Shown: positions 59,792 through 64,000 of the stretch, piece after piece
Position numbering within the stretch: the stretch's first letter is position 1
How the letters are laid out: every line of letters starts with the position of its first letter
Source: Propionibacteriaceae bacterium
Lineage (GTDB): Bacteria > Actinomycetota > Actinomycetes > Propionibacteriales > Propionibacteriaceae
Assembly: GCA_031272505.1 (NCBI GenBank)
Contig: JAISTQ010000020.1
Span: 1 to 64,000, forward strand
Length of the DNA stretch: 64,000 bases
Reading direction: 5' to 3'
Notes under the pieces: generated by a model
Databases searched by the model: none
What the model was told of the DNA's origin: nothing
The model's input: the letters and a program-made list of their open reading frames with translations, nothing else
Translations under genes and position numbers: made by a program

Positions 59792-61633
59792 ATGAAAGAC
59801 GAGAAAGCGACGCCCCGTCCCTTCCAAGTGGACTTGCGCGGTGTGGTGGATCTGCTCTCCAGGCACATCTACTCCAGCCCGCGGGTGTATCTGCGCGAAC
59901 TGCTGCAGAACGGGGTGGACGCGATCACCGCCCGGCGGGCGCTCGGCGGGACGGACGACGCCCAGCTCGGCATCAAGATCTATCCGCTGGTGCCCGGCCG
60001 CGAGGAGTTCACGCTCGTCGACGACGGCATCGGGCTCACCGCCGCCGAGGTGGAGCAGCTGCTGGCCACCGTGGGCGGCACCTCGAAACGGGACATCTTC
60101 GACATGCCCCGCTCCGATTATCTCGGCCAGTTCGGCATCGGCCTGCTCAGTTGTTTCATGGTCTCCGACCAGATCACCATCCGCACCCAAAGCGCCACCG
60201 GTGGCCCGGCGGTGGAGTGGACGGGCAGCGCCGACGGCACCTTCACCATCATGGAGTTGGCGGGCAGCCATCCGGTCGGCACCTCCGTCATCCTCACCCC
60301 GCGTTTCGACACCGGCGAGTTGCTCAGCCAGGCGAGCGTGGGGCTGATGGCCCGCGAATATGGCGAGTTCCTGCCCATCCCGATTGACATCGTGCATCTG
60401 GACCGCACCGTGCGCATCAACCGCGAACCGGTCTTCGCCCAGCCGCATCCCGATCAGGAGGCGATCATCGAATATGGCCGCGAGATCATCTCGGCGGAGC
60501 CGTTTGACGCCATCGAGTTGAGCGCCCCCGGCTCGGGCACCACCGGCGTCGCCTACGTCCTCCCCTACGCGCCGCCGCCGAGCATCCGGCAGGCCAACCG
60601 CGTCTATCTGGGCGGGATGCTGCTCTCGGACCGGACGGACGAAGTGCTCCCCGATTGGGCGTTCTTCACCCGCGCGGTGATCAACTCCACCGGGCTGAAC
60701 CCGACGGCCAGCCGCGAGGATCTCGTCAACGACTTCACCCTGGAGTACACCCGCAACGAGCTCGGCCAGGCGATCCGCCGCTGGCTGGTGGAGCTCACCT
60801 TGCACGATCCGTTCCGCCTCGGCGTCTTCCTCTCCATCCACGAGACTTCGCTCAAACAACTGGTGCTGCACGACGAAGAGCTGGCCTCTTTCATGCTCAA
60901 GCACCTCACCTTGGAGACGTCGCTGGGCGTGATGAGCGTAGACCGGCTGGTCGAGCGGCACCAGCACCTGCGCTTCACCCAGACTCTCGACGAGTACCGC
61001 CAAGTGGTCGGCATCGTCCGCACTGACGTGCCGGTGGTGAACGGCGGTTACATCTTTGACGCCGACATCGTGCGGTTGCTGCCCAGCTATTTTGACGTCA
61101 CCGTGGAGCGCATCGACGTGCTCTCCGAGCTGGATCGGCTGGATCCCCCGCCCTTGGACGACCGCACCTTGGCGCTGCGCCTGGAGGAACGGGCGTCAAA
61201 GATCATCGAAGCGCGCGACTGCGCGGCGGTGGTGCGGATCATGGACCGCCCCGACCTGCCGTCCCTCTATGTCGCCGATCCGGAAGTCTTCCGGCACCTG
61301 GATCGCAACCGGACGCAGGACGTGGCCGGGCCGGGTGTCTGGGGTGACGTGATCTCCCAGGTGGACAGCTATCTGGGCTCGCGGCATTCGCATCCGACGG
61401 CGGGCGCTCCCGCGCGGCTCTGCCTGAACTGGGGCAACCGGCTGATCCGGGCGATCGCGAACTTGGACGACGAGGCGGTCTTCGGCCGCTGCATCGAACT
61501 GCTGTTCATCCAGTCGCAATTGGCCGCCCACCGGCCGCTCTCGATTGACGACCGGACGCTGATGACGTCCGCGCTCTCCGATCTGATCGCGCTCTCCACC
61601 GGGCTCAGCGACGAGGATCTGCGCTATGGCTAA
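59792..61633 (+). CDS. HSP90-family chaperone (HtpG-like, actinobacterial type)
   Basis: ATP-dependent chaperone of the GHKL superfamily. The 613-residue protein keeps the ATPase motifs: Glu and Asn in YLRELLQNGVDAI, Asp-x-Gly-x-Gly in LVDDGIGLTAAEV, and the lid GQFGIGLLSCFMVSD. The middle domain has the catalytic Arg stretch (NPTASREDLVNDF). Sequence is far from E. coli HtpG in the middle and C-terminal parts, and there is no C-terminal MEEVD. The stop overlaps the start of the TPR gene by eight bases, so the two are coupled and probably form a functional pair. Confidence 0.9.
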   Translation: MKDEKATPRPFQVDLRGVVDLLSRHIYSSPRVYLRELLQNGVDAITARRALGGTDDAQLGIKIYPLVPGREEFTLVDDGIGLTAAEVEQLLATVGGTSKRDIFDMPRSDYLGQFGIGLLSCFMVSDQITIRTQSATGGPAVEWTGSADGTFTIMELAGSHPVGTSVILTPRFDTGELLSQASVGLMAREYGEFLPIPIDIVHLDRTVRINREPVFAQPHPDQEAIIEYGREIISAEPFDAIELSAPGSGTTGVAYVLPYAPPPSIRQANRVYLGGMLLSDRTDEVLPDWAFFTRAVINSTGLNPTASREDLVNDFTLEYTRNELGQAIRRWLVELTLHDPFRLGVFLSIHETSLKQLVLHDEELASFMLKHLTLETSLGVMSVDRLVERHQHLRFTQTLDEYRQVVGIVRTDVPVVNGGYIFDADIVRLLPSYFDVTVERIDVLSELDRLDPPPLDDRTLALRLEERASKIIEARDCAAVVRIMDRPDLPSLYVADPEVFRHLDRNRTQDVAGPGVWGDVISQVDSYLGSRHSHPTAGAPARLCLNWGNRLIRAIANLDDEAVFGRCIELLFIQSQLAAHRPLSIDDRTLMTSALSDLIALSTGLSDEDLRYG

Positions 61634-64000
61634 GCAACAAGGAGCGGCGCGGATCGCCGAGTTGTTCACCCAGATCGACCAGATCTACTTCGGCCCCGAA
61701 GAGCGGGCGTTGATCGACGAAGCCATCGGCCTTGCCCAGGAGATCGGTGACGATTGGCTGGAGTACCAGGGCCGGATGCGGCTCACCTCGTCCGCCTGCC
61801 TCACCGGCGACACCGACGCGATGCTCTCCTCGTTTGCCTGGTGCCTGGCCAAGCATGACGCCGACCCGCACCATTTCCCGGCTGACATCCAAAACGGCGG
61901 CGCCGATCTGTATTGGCAGTACAAATGGATGGTGGGGGCCGTGGACGCCTCGCCGATCTTCGCCAAAACCCAGGCCGAGGCGCTGCTGGACGACATGGAG
62001 CGGCATTATCGGCAAGCGGGCATCGGGCTGAGCGGGGTGCTCACCGCCCGCTGGCAGCACGCCTGGAAATCCGGGGACCTGGAGGCCGCCAAGGAACTGC
62101 GCGAAATCATGCTGGACACCAAGCGCGACGCCTATTCGCACTGTGACGCTTGTATCCGCTCCGAGTTGGCCGGGTTCGCCCTCGAAGTCGGCGAGCCGGA
62201 GGTGGCGTTGGAGTTGGTCAAGGAGATCGTCGAGGGCGGTTATTCTTGCGGCGAGGAGCCCGAGCACGCGCTCTCGCGCACCTTGGTGGCGAAACTGCGC
62301 GCGGGGAAGTTTGACGACGCGAAGTTCTCGCACGTCCGCAGCTACCGGCTGGCCCGCTCGAATCCGGACAACATCGAAATCCTGGCCGACAATCTGGCCT
62401 TCTGCGCGATCACCGGCAATGAGGCGCGCGGCCTGTCGTTGGTGGAACGCCACCTTAACTGGCTCACCCATGACGCGCTGAACGAATCAGGCCGCTACAC
62501 CCTGCTGTTGGCCATCGCCCAGGTGATGGAGGCGGTGGACCGGGCCGGGTATGGCGAGCAGATCGTCAGGGGCGCCAACGAGGTCGTCACCCAGCTAAAG
62601 CCGGACGAGACGGGGGATGAGCCGTTCACCGTCACCCAGGTGGCGGCGTTCGCCTGGCAGACGGCCGGGCAGATCGCCACCGCCTTTGACGAGCGCAACG
62701 GGAACGACTACTACGCCAACGGCATCGAGCAGGCCAAGCAGTTGCTCGAAGAGCATTATGACGTGCCGCTCGGCTCGGATGTCTTCCTGCCCACTCCGCC
62801 TCCGGTCGTCGAACCGCAGACCCCGGCGCAGTGGCTGGAGCACGCGCAGAACTGCCTGGTCTCCGGAATGCTGGAAGCGGCAATGGAGGCCGCAGAGCGG
62901 GCGATGGCCGATCCGGAGTTGACGCTGAAGGCGCTGCAGGTGCAAATCACCGCCCGGCTGGAACAGGAGGACCCTACGGCGGCCTTGCAGTTGGTCGAGG
63001 AGCGTTGCCAACTGCTGGAGCAAACGGGGGATGCCGAGCGGGCGGCTTATGAGCGACGGCTCGGGTTGAGCATCTACGGCAGCCTCACCGCTGACGATCT
63101 GAAGGTGCTTTCCGCGGTGTACGACGAATTGGCGCCCGCGGAGCCGTCCGAGTTGCGTTCCCAAGTGCAGCTCTACCTCTCGCTGGCGCTGGGGTACACC
63201 GACAATCACGAGAATCTGCATACCGCGCTCTCCTTGGCCTTGGAGGTGCTGCAGAGCCCGGAGGTGGACGCGGACACGCAGCTCAGCGCGGTGATGCAAG
63301 CCGCGAACCTGACGGCGGTGATGGGCCAGTTGGACAAGTCAATCGAGTTCTTGGACGAGGTGTTGGCAGAAGCGGACTTGATCGCCGGGAAACGGGCGGC
63401 CGCGCTGCGGCTCCGAGCCCGGGTGCGTGGGCTGCGCCAGGAGTACTTGGCTGGGGCGCAGGATGCCGACGAGGCGACCCGGATCAACGCGGAGTTGCAC
63501 TTCACCGGCTCGACGGCGACTGCCGCTTCGCTGGCCGGCTCGCTCTACCTGGACGCGAACTACCCGGAGACGGCGGTGCAGCGTTTCCGGTTCGCGTTGC
63601 GCGAGGCGGAGCAGTTGACGGCGAACCTGCTCGGGCTGCGTTTCGATTATGGCCGGGCGTTGCTGCTGGCGGGCCATCCGAATGCGGCGATCGAGGTCTT
63701 CGACGAGGTGTTCTCGGCGGAATCCACGGCGGACACGCTGCCGGGTGATCGCGGGCAGACCCTGGAATGGCTGGGCCGCGCTTACGAGGCGGCGGGCCAA
63801 TTCGGCACGGCGGTGGGCTGCTGGGCGGATGCCGCCAACCTGTTCGAGCAAGGAGAGTTGCCCGCCCAGGCGGCGCATGTGCTGGCTCGACGGGCCAGCT
63901 TGCTGCGGGCTTTCGGGGAGTATGACGACGCGCTCGCCGATTTGGATCGGGCAATGGCCTTGGCCGAATCGCTGCCCGACATGAACGGGCTGCTGGTGTT
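61626..64000 (+). CDS. Large TPR protein, partial at the right edge
   Basis: From the ATG at 61626 the frame stays open to the end of the window: at least 791 residues, 3-prime end missing. It is an almost entirely helical, acidic protein with no signal peptide or membrane helix. Repeats of about 34 residues are most regular near the visible end (AGHPNAAIEVFDEVFSAES, FGEYDDALADLDRAMALAES), typical of TPR; the N-terminal 350 residues are more diverged helical repeats. No enzymatic domain is seen. The eight-base overlap with the HSP90 gene argues for a co-chaperone, adaptor or client-recruiting role; that is inference. Confidence 0.85.
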   Translation, partial: MAKQQGAARIAELFTQIDQIYFGPEERALIDEAIGLAQEIGDDWLEYQGRMRLTSSACLTGDTDAMLSSFAWCLAKHDADPHHFPADIQNGGADLYWQYKWMVGAVDASPIFAKTQAEALLDDMERHYRQAGIGLSGVLTARWQHAWKSGDLEAAKELREIMLDTKRDAYSHCDACIRSELAGFALEVGEPEVALELVKEIVEGGYSCGEEPEHALSRTLVAKLRAGKFDDAKFSHVRSYRLARSNPDNIEILADNLAFCAITGNEARGLSLVERHLNWLTHDALNESGRYTLLLAIAQVMEAVDRAGYGEQIVRGANEVVTQLKPDETGDEPFTVTQVAAFAWQTAGQIATAFDERNGNDYYANGIEQAKQLLEEHYDVPLGSDVFLPTPPPVVEPQTPAQWLEHAQNCLVSGMLEAAMEAAERAMADPELTLKALQVQITARLEQEDPTAALQLVEERCQLLEQTGDAERAAYERRLGLSIYGSLTADDLKVLSAVYDELAPAEPSELRSQVQLYLSLALGYTDNHENLHTALSLALEVLQSPEVDADTQLSAVMQAANLTAVMGQLDKSIEFLDEVLAEADLIAGKRAAALRLRARVRGLRQEYLAGAQDADEATRINAELHFTGSTATAASLAGSLYLDANYPETAVQRFRFALREAEQLTANLLGLRFDYGRALLLAGHPNAAIEVFDEVFSAESTADTLPGDRGQTLEWLGRAYEAAGQFGTAVGCWADAANLFEQGELPAQAAHVLARRASLLRAFGEYDDALADLDRAMALAESLPDMNGLLV

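Overview
The window is a chromosomal segment from a high-GC Gram-positive bacterium of the phylum Actinomycetota. The evidence is an HspR repressor encoded in a dnaK-grpE-dnaJ-hspR operon with HAIR operators at both dnaK and clpB, a GuaB/GuaB3 pair, a stand-alone AroQ-type chorismate mutase, a C4 zinc-ribbon/RNase HI pair, an MgtE_N-CBS/DUF1003/Mrp cluster, and heavy GC-rich codon use. The gene content would fit a host-associated actinomycete, but the family cannot be fixed from this sequence. No rRNA, tRNA, CRISPR array, prophage or complete insertion sequence is visible.

Layout, left to right. 0.3-4.4 kb: MetQNI-type methionine ABC importer plus an FMN-dependent alpha-hydroxy-acid dehydrogenase. 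4.8-8.0 kb: divergent MFS transporter and AldA-type (lact)aldehyde dehydrogenase. 8.0-13.1 kb: leftward pgi, then a TagGH-like exporter and a membrane-fused CDP-glycerol glycerophosphotransferase (wall polymer synthesis). 13.1-18.5 kb: Nudix hydrolase, Bax-inhibitor-1 protein, YfbK-like VWA lipoprotein, ABC exporter. 18.5-19.3 kb: gene-free and repeat-bearing. 19.3-29 kb: chorismate mutase, guaB, guaB3, a metallo-beta-lactamase-fold hydrolase, a two-component system, an ABC-2 transporter, a SorC regulator, RNase HI and a zinc-ribbon protein. 29-39 kb: aminopeptidase P, TrpB2, a stress/Mrp/DUF1003/MgtE_N cluster, dapA-tatB, an O-methyltransferase and a cyclophilin. 39-42.8 kb: lutABC lactate oxidation with a divergent GntR/FadR regulator. 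43-44.5 kb: rpsF-ssb-rpsR-rplI. 44.7-46.2 kb: a low-GC patch with a lipoprotein, a frameshifted secreted-protein gene and dispersed repeats. 46.3-54.5 kb: a secreted M15-like protein, the dnaK operon, a PIN toxin-antitoxin module, a LysE exporter and a short clpB. 54.5-64 kb: a membrane protein, a CASTOR/POLLUX-like channel, ferrochelatase, pyrE, DedA, and an HSP90-family protein overlapping a long TPR protein that runs off the right edge.

How the genes work together. Chaperone functions are unusually dense (DnaK, GrpE, a J protein without zinc finger, ClpB without N-domain, HSP90), and two promoters share the HspR operator. AldA and LutABC make consecutive steps (lactaldehyde to lactate to pyruvate), and both promoters carry a TGGT-N3-ACCA palindrome of the type bound by FadR-family regulators such as the one encoded beside lutABC. 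A large share of transcription units start with a TANNNT box placed 6-7 nt before the start codon, which points to widespread leaderless transcription. Three families of short dispersed intergenic repeats recur in different combinations at 4.4, 18.6-19.1 and 46.1 kb.
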